64,000 nucleotides of DNA from Actinomycetota bacterium (GTDB lineage: Bacteria > Actinomycetota > Thermoleophilia > Gaiellales > Gaiellaceae): assembly GCA_013816245.1 (NCBI GenBank), contig JACDEU010000004.1:49766-113765 (forward strand), given 5' to 3'. The position numbers were made by a program, and so were the translations under genes. The stretch's first letter is position 1, and every line of letters starts with the position of its first letter. Of this stretch, positions 39,811-49,131 are shown piece after piece. A model generated the notes under the pieces. That model was given only the letters and a program-made list of their open reading frames with translations. It made no database searches and was not told where the DNA came from.

Positions 39811-41186
39811 GAGCGGAGGCGCTGCTCGGCGCCAACCTCTTGATGTTCCTGGCCGGACTCGGCGTGTTGCCTGTCCTGGGGGTCGCCCGCTCGTGGCGTG
39901 AGCTGGTCGGCCGTTCGGGCCTCGCCTACCTCTGCGGCACCCTGCTTGCCGGCATCCTTTCGGCGCACCTGGCGCTGGTGCACGTCGGCTTCGGCTGGCT
40001 CGGCCTCGCCGCCCTGGCCACCGCGTCACTCGTGACGTGCTTCTGGAGCCTGCGCGGGAGTCAGCGTGCCCGCTGGTCGCGGCCGGGGTGGATTCACGTC
40101 GCAGGGGTCGTCGTGCTCGTTGCCGTGGTCGTCGACTACGCGCGCGCCTTCCGGGTCGCGCCGCTGAACCGCTACGACGCCTGGGCGATCTGGGCACTCA
40201 AGGGCCACGCGCTCTACGCCTTCGGCTGGGCCGATCCAGCCGTCTTCGCAGGCGCGGCCTACCGCTTCGCGAACCTCGACTATCCGTTGCTGCTGCCGTC
40301 GTTCGAAGCAATCGCCTTTCGCTCGATGGGGGCGTTCGACACACGCCTGCTCCACGTGCAGTTCCTCTTCTTGCTCGTAGCGGCGATCACTGGGCTCTTC
40401 GCGTTGCTTCGTGACCGGGTCCCGGCCGTGGTGCTCTGGCTCTCACTGCTTTCGGTCGCCCTTGCGCCTGCCGTGTTCGACCAGCTGCTCACCGCTTACG
40501 CGGATCTGCCGCTTGCGCTCGTCTTCTGCGTCGGGGTTGCAGCCTCAGGGCGTTGGTTGCTGACGAGCGAACGCTGGGCGCTTGCGGTTGCGACCTTCTG
40601 TTTCGCTGGCGCCTTGCTGATGAAGAACGAAGGCTCCCTTTTCGTTCTTGCGGTGTTCGTCGGCCTGCTGGTCGTGGCTCACAAACGCTGGCGCGCGCTC
40701 GCCGTCGCTGCCGTTGTCGACGTCGTGCTCCTGCTGCCCTGGCGGATCTATGTTCGGATCCACGATCTCCACGACATCAACTACAGCCTCGGCGACAGCT
40801 TCGACTACGACCATCTGCACGGACGCATGGGGGTCGGCCCGATCGCGTTCCGCACGCTTGCCGGACAGATGCTCGACCCGCAGCAATGGGGGCTGATCGT
40901 GCCCCTGTTCGTCGTGCTCGTGGTGGCTGCCTTCGTCACCGGGAGCCGCACCTTGCCGCTCTTCGGTCTGGTGTGGACAGTCCTTGCCTGGATCGGGTTG
41001 AGCTGGATCTACGTCATCTCGCGCTTCGAGTACAGCTCCTACCTCGACTCGACGAAGGCGCGCGTGGTCGCATCCGTCGTCCTCGGAAGCGCCACGCTCG
41101 TGCCGCTGCTGGCGGCCGAGACCTGGGCGCGGCTCAGGGCTCGCGCGCGAGCCCCGCTTCCGAGCGGTGACGAATGGACTCCTTGA
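39807..41186 (+). CDS. multi-pass membrane glycosyltransferase (GT-C/GT39-like)
   Basis: A 459-residue protein with about 11 hydrophobic segments. The first outer loop after helix 4 holds RVAPLNRYDAWAIWALKGHA (acidic D near 125) and DYPLLLPSFEAIAF, as in ArnT/PMT-like GT-C enzymes. Such proteins transfer sugars from polyprenyl-phosphate donors; the GT2 gene just upstream would provide the donor. Substrate unknown. Confidence 0.75.
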   Translation: MRAEALLGANLLMFLAGLGVLPVLGVARSWRELVGRSGLAYLCGTLLAGILSAHLALVHVGFGWLGLAALATASLVTCFWSLRGSQRARWSRPGWIHVAGVVVLVAVVVDYARAFRVAPLNRYDAWAIWALKGHALYAFGWADPAVFAGAAYRFANLDYPLLLPSFEAIAFRSMGAFDTRLLHVQFLFLLVAAITGLFALLRDRVPAVVLWLSLLSVALAPAVFDQLLTAYADLPLALVFCVGVAASGRWLLTSERWALAVATFCFAGALLMKNEGSLFVLAVFVGLLVVAHKRWRALAVAAVVDVVLLLPWRIYVRIHDLHDINYSLGDSFDYDHLHGRMGVGPIAFRTLAGQMLDPQQWGLIVPLFVVLVVAAFVTGSRTLPLFGLVWTVLAWIGLSWIYVISRFEYSSYLDSTKARVVASVVLGSATLVPLLAAETWARLRARARAPLPSGDEWTP

Positions 41187-41301
41187 CCTCCTGGAGAAAG
41201 CGCGAGCAATCGGCCTCGTGCTCGTCGGACACGAACTGACCCGGCGGCGCCTGCTGGTCTTGCTTCGGGTCAGGCTGCACCTGACCGGTGTCCGCACGCA
41301 A
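41134..41301 (-). CDS. possible 55-residue acidic protein
   Basis: A frame with TTG start encodes a hydrophilic protein (QPDPKQDQQAPPGQ, DEHEADCSRFLQEVKESIRH). It overlaps the membrane glycosyltransferase 3' end by 53 bases. It might be a small gene, but no ribosome binding site is seen and the region is otherwise empty to 41463. Confidence 0.25.
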   Translation of the reverse strand: MRADTGQVQPDPKQDQQAPPGQFVSDEHEADCSRFLQEVKESIRHRSEAGLAREP

Positions 41302-41462
41302 CGGCTGGCTCCCCTCTGACGTTGGCCTGTGACGCGCACGCCGCGCTCGGGGGCTAGGACCGCACCGAACCGACGTACGCCGCGCGAGTCTAGAGCGTCG
41401 AGGGCGAACGACCTCACTCGAGAGGGTCAGACGCGGGGACATCCCCGCAAAGTGGGAACGAA

Positions 41463-42515
41463 TCAGACGAGCGCGAGCTGGCGGTGGCTCGCCAGGCCGG
41501 AGACGCCGACGCCCACGAGCCGTAGGGCGCCGGGACGATCTGTGAGCGCGCGATCGAGCAGTCCGCACGCGAGCTCTCCGATCTGCTCGCCGTCGTCGAT
41601 GCCGACGCGCAGCGATGTCGACCGCGTGCGAATCGAGAAGTCCGTGTAGCGCAGCTTCGTCGACACGGTGCGGCCCGTCCTTCCCGTGTCACGGAGGTGC
41701 TGCGAGAGTCGCTCGGCCATCCGGCGCAGCTCCGCGTGCAATTGTGCTCTGTCGGTGAGGTCGCGCTCGAAGGTGTTCTCGACGCTGATCGAGATGCGCT
41801 GGGTCTGCAGGTCGAGCCCACGCGGATCGATTCCGCGGGCGCGCTCCTGCAACATGCGCCCGACACTCCCCGGCAGGAGCCGCCGGAGCTCGCCCTCAGG
41901 GAGCGCAGCAAGCGAGCCGATCGTCTCGACGCCGCCGGCGACCAGGCGTTGCTCGGCCTTCGGCCCGACGCCCGGGAGTCGCCTGATGTCGAACGGCGAC
42001 AGGAAGCTCGCTTCGTGGCCTTCCGGAACGACGGTCAGCCCGCCCGGCTTGCGGTGGTCGCTGGCGATCTTTGCGACCACCTTCGAGGTCGAGACTCCGA
42101 TCGCACAAGTGAGGCTGGTGGCAGCCCGGACGGACGTCTGTACTGCCTCCGCGAGCTTACGGGCCTGGAGAAATGTCGCAGCTACTTCGCCCACGTCGAG
42201 GTAGCCCTCGTCGAGCCCCGTTCGCTCGACGGTCGGAACCACGCCCCGCACCGTCTCCCAGACGTGCTGCGAGTACTCGCGGTACAGCGAATGGCGAGGG
42301 CGCACGAAGACGACGTGACGGCAGCGTCGCAGCGCCTCCGCGCAACTCATCGCGGAGTGAATGCCGAACTTGCGCGCCTCGTAGTTGGCGGTCGCCACGA
42401 CGCCTCGACCGTGAGGATCGCCGCCGACCACGAGCGGCTTCGTCCGAAGAGTCGGGTCCTCGAGCTCCTCGACGGCGGCGAAGAAGGCGTCGAGATCGAG
42501 GTGGGCGATGATCAT
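41463..42515 (-). CDS. dinB: DNA polymerase IV (Y family)
   Basis: A 350-residue translesion polymerase. The ATG at 42515 gives the family start IIAHLDLDAFFAAVEELEDP (catalytic Asp8). YEARKFGIHSAMSCAEALRR near 40-60, the catalytic pair in RTGLDEGYLDVGEVA near 100, and the HhH ending DIRRLPGVGPKAEQRL near 178 are present. The SxDExYLD motif has Gly where Ala is usual. The little-finger domain is intact, but no clear beta-clamp peptide is seen at the very C-terminus (RQLALV may serve). Confidence 0.92.
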   Translation of the reverse strand: MIIAHLDLDAFFAAVEELEDPTLRTKPLVVGGDPHGRGVVATANYEARKFGIHSAMSCAEALRRCRHVVFVRPRHSLYREYSQHVWETVRGVVPTVERTGLDEGYLDVGEVAATFLQARKLAEAVQTSVRAATSLTCAIGVSTSKVVAKIASDHRKPGGLTVVPEGHEASFLSPFDIRRLPGVGPKAEQRLVAGGVETIGSLAALPEGELRRLLPGSVGRMLQERARGIDPRGLDLQTQRISISVENTFERDLTDRAQLHAELRRMAERLSQHLRDTGRTGRTVSTKLRYTDFSIRTRSTSLRVGIDDGEQIGELACGLLDRALTDRPGALRLVGVGVSGLASHRQLALV

Positions 42516-42590
42516 GCTCGAAAGCGTAGACGCCGGACCTTCCGGCACACCTCGTCGGCTCCTACTACGAGGTACACGCGTGCGCGCGCG

Positions 42591-42607
42591 GCCCCACCCG
42601 GGTGGGG
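42591..42607. other. GC palindrome CCCCACCCGGGTGGGG
   Basis: A 16-bp palindrome lies between dinB and the M29 gene, with a second CCCACCACCC nearby. Both neighbours are on the minus strand, so it could be a transcript end for the peptidase gene or an operator for dinB. Confidence 0.4.
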
Positions 42608-42702
42608 GTCTTCACCCACCACCCACTGCGTTCGACGCTACCGCGGAAAGCCTGAAACGTCTGTGTCGATTTCGAGCCGAAATGAAGTAGCGCGCACCCC
42701 GG

Positions 42703-43910
42703 TCACGCGAGCGCCCATTCGTCGCCGCGGATGATCGGGACCGCGCCGCCTCCGGCTTCCAGTCCGTCGACCTCCACCTCTGGACCGCCGATCATGAAGT
42801 CCGTGTGCACACTCGACGTGTTCGCCGCTCCTTCCGGAAGCTCGACCTCCGGATTCCGGGTAAAAGCGAGGCTTGCGCCGTACGCGATGTGGCACGTCGC
42901 GTTCTCGTCGAAGGGGGGTCGAAGAACGTCACGCCCAGCTGACCGACACGCGAGGAGCCGTCGACGAGCGCGACCTCACCGAGCCTGTTGGCGTTCTCGT
43001 CGGACTCGAGCTGGGAACGCACCACGTCTTCGCCCTTGGACGCCTTCACCTCGATCACGCGGCCGCCTTCGAAACGCAACTCGAGGTCCTGCACCATCAC
43101 GCCGCCCGCGAGGCCCAGCGGTCGCGTCGAGCGTACGCTTCCCTCGGTACGGCGTGCATCAGGCACGGTGAACACCTCTTCGGTCGGCATGTTCGGCACG
43201 TGCGTGCGGCCGTCTGCAGTCTCGAGCCGCGCGGCGCCCCAGTTGAACGCTGGGGTGAGGCCGATCGTCAGGTCGGTGCCCGTGCCCCGGAACCGGACCG
43301 CGTCGAATTGGCGCTCGTTCAGGGAGTCCGCTCGCGTCACGAGCCGCTCGATGTGGTCGTGCCAGGCCTGCACCGGATCGGACTCGTCGAGTCGCACCGC
43401 CTTTGCGACGTTCTCCCAGAGCCGGTCGACGTCCGGCTCGCCGAACACCTTCGTCGCCCAGCCTTCGTTCGGGAACGCCACGATCGTCCAGTTCATCCTC
43501 CGTTCCTCGAAGATCACCTCGAGCGCCCGTTGCGAATACTCCTTCGGGCGTGCCTTGCCGACGCGGACGCCGTCGAGGTCTGAGAGCAGCTCGGGATTTG
43601 GATCGCCGGTGATCGAGATGTCGGCCCCGCCGACCTTCGCGAAATGCTCGAGCTCCGCGAGTTGCCACGGGGACGACCATTCGAGCGTGTCGTCGTCGGC
43701 GTGCAGGATCAGCTCGCGCTTAAGGTACGTGTCGGCGTAGTGGATGGCGACATAGCGGGCACCGGCCTCGTAGGCCGCGCTCGCAAGCGCGCGAGCAAGA
43801 GGTGCATGTTCGACGTACCCCCTGATGAGCACGTCCTGGCCTTCACCGACGTTGGCCCCCACGCGCACGGCCAGATCTGCGTATCGCCGCAAAAGGCCTT
43901 CGCCGGGCAT
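42703..43910 (-). pseudogene. M29 aminopeptidase with a frameshift near the 3' end
   Basis: The frame from the ATG at 43910 encodes an M29 (AmpS/aminopeptidase T) enzyme: [20 protein letters not shown] at the start, RMNWTIVAFPNEGWA near 145, NMPTEEVFTVPDARRTEGSV near 240 and FEGGRVIEVKASKG near 285. At TFFDP the frame breaks; the next frame continues [20 protein letters not shown] and [18 protein letters not shown] to a stop at 42703. The break is in a run of six C (42913-42918), where one base more or two fewer would restore the frame. An assembly error and a real mutation are both possible. The restored product is about 400 residues, normal for the family. Confidence 0.85.
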
Positions 43911-43934
43911 CGGCCCGATTGTAGGCTCCCGTTC

Positions 43935-45494
43935 GTGGCGCTCCTCCAGTCAACCGTCGACCGGGACGAGACCTTCGAGCGTCGTCGAGACCGAATGGAG
44001 GGTCTCGTGGCCGAGCTCTGCGAGCGGACCGCCCTCATCGCCAAGGGCGGAGGCGACAAGGCGACAGAACGTCACCGGTCACGGGGGAAGCTGCCGGCTC
44101 GCGAGCGCATCGACCGCCTAGTCGACCCGGGCGCAGCGTTCCTGGAGCTCAATGCGCTTGCCGCCTGGGATCTGTACGAGGGACAGGCGCCGGCTGCCGG
44201 GATCGTCACCGGCATCGGCGTGGTCGAGGGCCGCGAGTGCGTAATCGTCGCCAACGATGCCACGGTGAAGGGCGGCTCGTACTTTCCGCTCACCGTCAAG
44301 AAGCATCTGCGCGCGCAGGAGATCGCCGAGCAGAACAATCTTCCCTGCATCTACCTCGTCGACTCCGGCGGGGCCTTCCTGCCGCTGCAGGACGAGGTCT
44401 TTCCCGACCGCGACCACTTCGGCCGCATCTTCTTCAACCAGGCGCAGATGTCGGCCAAAGGCATTCCACAGATTGCCGTCGTGATGGGATCGTGCACGGC
44501 CGGCGGCGCGTACGTGCCCGCGATGTCGGACGAGACGATCATCGTCCGCGGCACCGGGACGATCTTCATCGGCGGACCACCGCTCGTGAAGGCGGCAACG
44601 GGTCAAGATGTGAGCGCCGAGGATCTCGGGGGCGCCGACGTGCACACCCGGCAGTCTGGCGTCGCCGACCATTACGCCACCTCCGACGAGCATGCCCTCG
44701 CGTTGGCGCGGCAGATCGTCCGCAACCTGCAGGGACGGAAGCCGGACCCGCCGTGGGAGCCGGCAGAGGCCGAGCCTCCGGCGGCCGACCCGGCAGAGCT
44801 CTACGGACTGATTCCCGAAGACTTCCGCCAGCAGGTGGACGCGCGCGAGTTGATCGCGCGGATCGTCGACGGCTCACGCTTCGACGAGTTTAAGGCGCTC
44901 TACGGCGAGACTCTCGTGACGGGCTTCGCCCACATCGAGGGCTGCCCGGTCGCCATCCTCGCCAACAACGGCGTCCTCTTCGCGGAGTCGTCGCAGAAAG
45001 GCGCGCACTTCATCGAGCTCGCCACGAAACGGCGCATTCCGCTCGTCTTCCTGCAAAACATCACGGGCTTCATGGTCGGGCAGGAGTACGAAGCAGGCGG
45101 GATCGCACGCGACGGCGCGAAGCTCGTCATGGCGGTCGCGAACGCGCAGGTGCCGAAGTTCACCGTGATCGTCGGCGGCTCGTTCGGCGCTGGGAACTAC
45201 GCGATGTGCGGTCGCGCCTATGAGCCGCGACAGCTGTGGATGTGGCCGAACGCACGCATCTCGGTGATGGGCGGCGAGCAGGCTGCGACCGTCCTGTCGA
45301 TGGTCGGCGACGCCGACCCCGACGAGATCCGTGCCAAGTACGAGCGTGAAGGCAGCCCGTACTACTCCACGGCACGGCTCTGGGACGACGGGATCATCGA
45401 CCCGCTCGACACGCGCCGCGTCCTCGCGCTCGGACTGTCGTCGGCGCTCAACGCTCCTATTCACGAGACCACCTTCGGCGTCTTCCGAATGTGA
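43935..45494 (+). CDS. acyl-CoA carboxylase carboxyltransferase beta subunit (MccB-like)
   Basis: A 519-residue carboxyltransferase. The GTG at 43935 gives a normal N-terminus. It has [20 protein letters not shown] near 50, [20 protein letters not shown] near 137, [18 protein letters not shown] near 180, and in the C-half [18 protein letters not shown] near 375 and [20 protein letters not shown] near 415. The pattern is closest to 3-methylcrotonyl-CoA (or geranyl-CoA) carboxylase beta subunits. A biotin-carrying alpha subunit is not in this window. It would serve leucine or branched acyl-CoA breakdown. Confidence 0.9.
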   Translation: MALLQSTVDRDETFERRRDRMEGLVAELCERTALIAKGGGDKATERHRSRGKLPARERIDRLVDPGAAFLELNALAAWDLYEGQAPAAGIVTGIGVVEGRECVIVANDATVKGGSYFPLTVKKHLRAQEIAEQNNLPCIYLVDSGGAFLPLQDEVFPDRDHFGRIFFNQAQMSAKGIPQIAVVMGSCTAGGAYVPAMSDETIIVRGTGTIFIGGPPLVKAATGQDVSAEDLGGADVHTRQSGVADHYATSDEHALALARQIVRNLQGRKPDPPWEPAEAEPPAADPAELYGLIPEDFRQQVDARELIARIVDGSRFDEFKALYGETLVTGFAHIEGCPVAILANNGVLFAESSQKGAHFIELATKRRIPLVFLQNITGFMVGQEYEAGGIARDGAKLVMAVANAQVPKFTVIVGGSFGAGNYAMCGRAYEPRQLWMWPNARISVMGGEQAATVLSMVGDADPDEIRAKYEREGSPYYSTARLWDDGIIDPLDTRRVLALGLSSALNAPIHETTFGVFRM

Positions 45495-45706
45495 TGCGTC
45501 TCTTCAGCAGGAAGCCGAAGCAGCGGCTGAGGGAGCTCGGCGAGTCGGAGGCGTATCACCACTCCTACGGCGAGCCGCCGCGAGACGTGAAGGTCGTGAA
45601 GCTCCCGCCGCGCCGCCCCCGCTACCGGCAGGTTCTGGCAGACGGCGAACGCATGCGACAGGCTTTCTTGCAACGCCTGGACAACCGCGACAAGGAGGAG
45701 CAGTAA
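45494..45706 (+). CDS. 70-residue basic protein, unknown
   Basis: A short basic protein (RLFSRKPKQRLRELGESEAY, then DVKVVKLPPRRPRYRQVLAD). Its ATG overlaps the carboxylase stop (TGATG) and its stop is directly followed by the cupin gene's GTG. Translational coupling on both sides makes it credible. No family is recognised. Confidence 0.65.
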   Translation: MRLFSRKPKQRLRELGESEAYHHSYGEPPRDVKVVKLPPRRPRYRQVLADGERMRQAFLQRLDNRDKEEQ

Positions 45707-46069
45707 GTGCCCGGATACGACGTCGCCGATGTCGGCGAGCTGGAGGCCGAGGGCCCGGGTGGGATGGTGCGGAAGGTTCGACGTGCCGTCGATGGAAAGG
45801 CGTTTGGCTTCAACTACTTCATCTTCCCTCCGAATCAAGAGGGTCTCGAACACGAGCACGGCGACTCGAATCAGGAAGAGGTCTACTTCATCGTGAAGGG
45901 ATCCGGAACCATGCGCGTCGACGGCGACGAGATCGAGCTGCGACCAGGCCGCTTCGTTCGCGTCGATCCAGCTGCCACACGCATGCCCGTCTCCGGTGCC
46001 GACGGGCTCGAGTTCGTCACGATCGGCGCGCCAATCGGCAGTCAGTACGAACCCCCCTCGTGGGGCTAG
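45707..46069 (+). CDS. cupin-domain protein
   Basis: A 120-residue single-domain cupin. Motif 1 is EHEHGDSNQEEVYFIVKGSG near 47, motif 2 GRFVRVDPAATRMPVSG near 83. The His/His/Glu metal ligands of motif 1 are present, but the motif 2 His is replaced (Arg in ATRMPV), so metal binding may be weaker or different. It is part of a tight string of small genes behind the carboxylase. Confidence 0.82.
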   Translation: MPGYDVADVGELEAEGPGGMVRKVRRAVDGKAFGFNYFIFPPNQEGLEHEHGDSNQEEVYFIVKGSGTMRVDGDEIELRPGRFVRVDPAATRMPVSGADGLEFVTIGAPIGSQYEPPSWG

Positions 46070-46077
46070 GAGGCGTC

Positions 46078-46221
46078 ATGCATGCAATCGAACTGTCCGA
46101 CGAGGAACTGCGGCTCTTGCACGCCGCACTGCACTCGTATCTCGACGACTTCGGCCATGACGAGGCCGACGTTCTGCGGAGCGTCAAAGCGTTGATCGCC
46201 AAGCTGCCACCCCCCGCGTGA
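46078..46221 (+). CDS. 47-residue small protein, unknown
   Basis: A strong site TAGGAGG lies 4 nt before the ATG. The product (HAIELSDEELRLLHAALHSY, then DDFGHDEADVLRSVKALIAK) is an acidic helical hairpin. Similar short EL-rich proteins are common in actinobacteria. No function is known. Confidence 0.7.
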   Translation: MHAIELSDEELRLLHAALHSYLDDFGHDEADVLRSVKALIAKLPPPA

Positions 46222-46390
46222 TCCTTCGTTTCGTCCTCTGGAATCTTGCGGACTCGAAGACGCGATCCAGGAGCTGCGCCGCTACCTCCGCGACGAATCC
46301 ACGGACGCCTCCGCACACGACATCGAGGCGACGATCGAGGGCCGTTACGTCAACGATCAGCTCTCCCGGCTCGGGCTGGCATTCGAATAA
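46217..46390 (+). CDS. short frame without a clear start
   Basis: An open frame reads LEDAIQELRRYLRDESTDAS and HDIEATIEGRYVNDQLSRLG before a stop at 46388-46390. Its composition is that of a real helical protein, but there is no ATG, GTG or TTG in this frame; a GTG at 46218, in a GTGA overlap with the preceding stop, is in another frame. Either a base is missing early in the gene or an unusual start is used. Confidence 0.4.
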   Translation, partial: RDPSFRPLESCGLEDAIQELRRYLRDESTDASAHDIEATIEGRYVNDQLSRLGLAFE

Positions 46391-46393
46391 CCC

Positions 46394-47434
46394 TCAGAGG
46401 ATGAGGTGTTCGGGGAAAGTCGTCCCCTCGGAGAAGCGGGCGATTCGGTACGGGGAGAGATCGAGCGCCGACTCGCCGCGCAATAGCTCCTCCGCGACGG
46501 CACGCCCGACGGCCGGTGACTGCATGAAGCCGTGCCCCGAGAAACCGCATGCCGCGTAGAGCCCGTCACCGAGCTGGCCGATGATCGGGTGAGCATCCGG
46601 CGTCATGTCGTAGAGGCCCGCCCATGCGCGCGCAACGCGTGTTCCGGCCGCCGGCGGATAACGATCTGCGAGCCGCTCGATTCTGTCGGCGAACACGGAT
46701 TCGTCCACGGTCTCCTCGGATCCCCAGCGCGGCTCCGCGTCCGCCATCGCGATGCGCAGGCAGTTGTCGCGACGCCGAAAGTGAAAGCCGCTCTCGGCCT
46801 CGATCACCATCGGCAGGTCGTCGGGCAAGCCTTCGATCGGATCGGTCTCGAGTAGCTGCCGCGCCAGCGGCCGGATCGGCAGGTCCACCCCGAACTCACC
46901 CGAGTACGCGCCGGCAGCGATCACGAGCACGTCTCGATCGAGCTCACGCGCATCCGTGTGCTCGCGAACGTCGACCCCGAGCTCCGCAGCACGACGGACG
47001 ACCTCGTTCGTCAGGGCAGGTGGGTCGGCGACGCCGTCGCTCGCGCAGAACACAGCACCGACGACGTCGTTCGTTGCAAGCCCTGGAACGAACCCCGGAT
47101 CGACGCGCTGTACCGGCACACCGAGCTCCGCCTGCAACTCGCGCCGCCCTTCGAGCTCGGCGAGACCATCTTCCGTCGTCGCCAGGAAGAGATAACCCAC
47201 CTGCTGGAACCATGTTGCACCGAGGTCTTCGAAGAAGGCGATCGACTCCCGGGCCAACCGCACCTCCGCGGCGGTCGAGAACTGCTGCCGCACACCGCCC
47301 ATCGCCTTTCCCGTCGACCCTGACGCGATCTCGGCACGATCCGCGAGCACGACGTCCTCCGCTCCGAGCAGGGCGAGGTGGTACGCGATGCAGGCTCCTA
47401 CAGAACCGCTACCGGCGACGACGATTCGAGCCAT
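46394..47434 (-). CDS. FAD-dependent oxidoreductase (DAO family)
   Basis: A 346-residue D-amino-acid-oxidase-type flavoprotein. The Rossmann motif VVAGSGSVGACIAYHLALLG is at the N-terminus, GSTGKAMGGVRQQFST near 42 binds FAD, and the C-terminal YDMTPDAHPIIGQLGDGLYA and CGFSGHGFMQSPAVGRAVAE match sarcosine/glycine oxidase subunits. Its 3' neighbour in the operon is a DapA-like lyase, whose coding region it overlaps by 37 nt. D-hydroxyproline, sarcosine or another secondary amine are candidate substrates. Confidence 0.88.
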   Translation of the reverse strand: MARIVVAGSGSVGACIAYHLALLGAEDVVLADRAEIASGSTGKAMGGVRQQFSTAAEVRLARESIAFFEDLGATWFQQVGYLFLATTEDGLAELEGRRELQAELGVPVQRVDPGFVPGLATNDVVGAVFCASDGVADPPALTNEVVRRAAELGVDVREHTDARELDRDVLVIAAGAYSGEFGVDLPIRPLARQLLETDPIEGLPDDLPMVIEAESGFHFRRRDNCLRIAMADAEPRWGSEETVDESVFADRIERLADRYPPAAGTRVARAWAGLYDMTPDAHPIIGQLGDGLYAACGFSGHGFMQSPAVGRAVAEELLRGESALDLSPYRIARFSEGTTFPEHLIL

Positions 47435-48255
47435 CGCTCGAGCTCCTTCTGCTCTTCGTCCGTCAGCATGCGCAACGGGCGGCGCACGTCCGGGCCGATC
47501 GGGACGCCGCGCCGGGCGACCACGACCTTTGCCGCGGCCTGGAAGGGGAACCGCTCGAGCGCGGTACGCACCGGCCCTAGGTCAGCGCCGCTCGGATCAC
47601 GCACCGCTGCAGCGACGAGCTCGGGAAACGCCGACGCGAGCGCCGACACCGCACCGGTCGCGCCCGCCGCAAGCCCCTGCGGCAGCAATGCTTCCGGCCC
47701 GACGAAGATGTCGAGACCTTCGATCAGATACGGCTCGAAGCCTTCCCACGGCGTGTCGGACACCTTCAGGCCACGGAAGTTCGGCGCAGCCTCACGCAAC
47801 TGTTCCAGGACTCCGAGCGGAGCCGCGTAGCCGCTTCGCGCCGCAAACTCGTAGACGTAAAAGGGCGTCGGGTCGCACGCGCGCGCGGCGGCTGCGAGAT
47901 GCGCGAACAACTCTGCCTCGTCGAGTGTGAAGTACGGCGGCGGCATGACCGCGACGCCGTCCACGCCGAGATCCGCTGCGTGCGCAGCAAGCTCGACCGT
48001 GTCCCACGTCGACTGCGCCCCGCAGTGCACCGCGACGAGCAGGCGATCGTTCGCCGCCTCGACGAACAGCTGAGCCGCGCGCATGCGTTGCTCGACGGGC
48101 AGCAGAAAGCCCTCGCCGGTCGTGCCTAGCGCGAGGAGCCCGTCTACCCCGCCTGCCGCCAGGAAGTCGACGTAGGGCGCGAACGCGTCCTCGTCGAGGG
48201 CCTCCCCCGCGTCACGCAGTGGCGTCAGGGCGGCGGCAAGCGCGCCTCGCAGCAT
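47398..48255 (-). CDS. dihydrodipicolinate synthase family lyase
   Basis: A 285-residue class I aldolase/lyase of the DapA/NanA family. Markers are ALGTTGEGFLLPVEQRM near 42, PTPFYVYEFAARSGY near 128 (the catalytic Tyr), and the Schiff-base Lys in FRGLKVSDTPWEG near 160. Because it is coupled to a FAD oxidoreductase, a role in hydroxyproline breakdown (pyrroline-hydroxycarboxylate deaminase) is possible; a keto-sugar-acid aldolase would fit the sugar genes further on. Lysine biosynthesis is less likely. Confidence 0.85.
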   Translation of the reverse strand: MLRGALAAALTPLRDAGEALDEDAFAPYVDFLAAGGVDGLLALGTTGEGFLLPVEQRMRAAQLFVEAANDRLLVAVHCGAQSTWDTVELAAHAADLGVDGVAVMPPPYFTLDEAELFAHLAAAARACDPTPFYVYEFAARSGYAAPLGVLEQLREAAPNFRGLKVSDTPWEGFEPYLIEGLDIFVGPEALLPQGLAAGATGAVSALASAFPELVAAAVRDPSGADLGPVRTALERFPFQAAAKVVVARRGVPIGPDVRRPLRMLTDEEQKELERWLESSSPVAVL

Positions 48256-48386
48256 CCCGCAACTCTAGGCGCTAGCCGGCCCTGCTTCGTGGGGGAGTTT
48301 TCCAATGAGGTTGGATTAGACGGACGCGCCGGCATAGCCCGCACGTCCTCTCGACGGCACCCCCGAGGGGTGCCTAAGCTCAAGGA

Positions 48387-49124
48387 GTGCCAGGGCTGCG
48401 GATCGAGCGCGACGGACACGTCCTCAGGGTCACGCTCGCGCGCCCTGAGCGCCGGAACGCCTTTGATGCCGAGCTGATCGCGGAGCTAACGGACGCCTTC
48501 GCCGACGTCGGCGACGCACGGGCTGTCGTCCTCGCCGGGGACGGTCCGAGCTTCTGCGCCGGCGCGGACGTCGAGTGGCAGCGCTCGGCGATCGACCTCT
48601 CGCTCGAGGAGAACGTCGAAGACGCGCTTCGGCTCTACCGCATGTGCGAGTCGATCGACCGCTGCCCCGCACCGGTGATCGCGCGGGTGCAGGGCTACGC
48701 GCTCGGCGGCGGCTCGGGCCTCACCGCCTGCGCCGACGTCGCCATCGCAGCGCCGGACGCGGTCTTTGGGTTCTCCGAAGTGAAGCTCGGGATCATTCCC
48801 GCCGTGATCTCGCCGTTCGTCCTGCCGAGGATCGGTGCGCACGCGAGGCGTTACTTCCTCACCGGCGAGCGTTTCGACGCGGAAATCGCGTTGCGAATCG
48901 GTTTGATCGAAGGAGTCGCAGCCGACCTCGACGCTGCTGTCGACCGCATCCTCACGGAATTGCTGAGCGCCGGGCCTGAAGCCGTGCGGGAGGCGAAGCG
49001 GCTTATTCGCGAGCGGCCCGGCGGTGAGGAGTCGGCGCAGATCGCGGCGCGTCTACGTGCGGGGGAAGAAGGACAGGAGGGCTTGCGCGCCTTCCTCGAC
49101 CGCCGCGAGCCGGGCTGGCCCTAG
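48387..49124 (+). CDS. enoyl-CoA hydratase/isomerase family protein
   Basis: A 245-residue crotonase. The oxyanion-hole segments are VVLAGDGPSFCAGADVEWQR near 50 and VQGYALGGGSGLTACADVAI near 100; GFSEVKLGIIPAVISPFVLP near 130 holds the catalytic Glu position. It may act with the carboxylase at 43935 in branched-chain catabolism (as a methylglutaconyl-CoA hydratase). GTG start, with AAGGA just before it. Confidence 0.88.
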   Translation: MPGLRIERDGHVLRVTLARPERRNAFDAELIAELTDAFADVGDARAVVLAGDGPSFCAGADVEWQRSAIDLSLEENVEDALRLYRMCESIDRCPAPVIARVQGYALGGGSGLTACADVAIAAPDAVFGFSEVKLGIIPAVISPFVLPRIGAHARRYFLTGERFDAEIALRIGLIEGVAADLDAAVDRILTELLSAGPEAVREAKRLIRERPGGEESAQIAARLRAGEEGQEGLRAFLDRREPGWP

Positions 49125-49131
49125 GTCACCC

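Noticed and set aside
41697..42734. A 345-codon plus-strand frame over dinB
   Set aside because: Antisense of a well-conserved Y-family polymerase.
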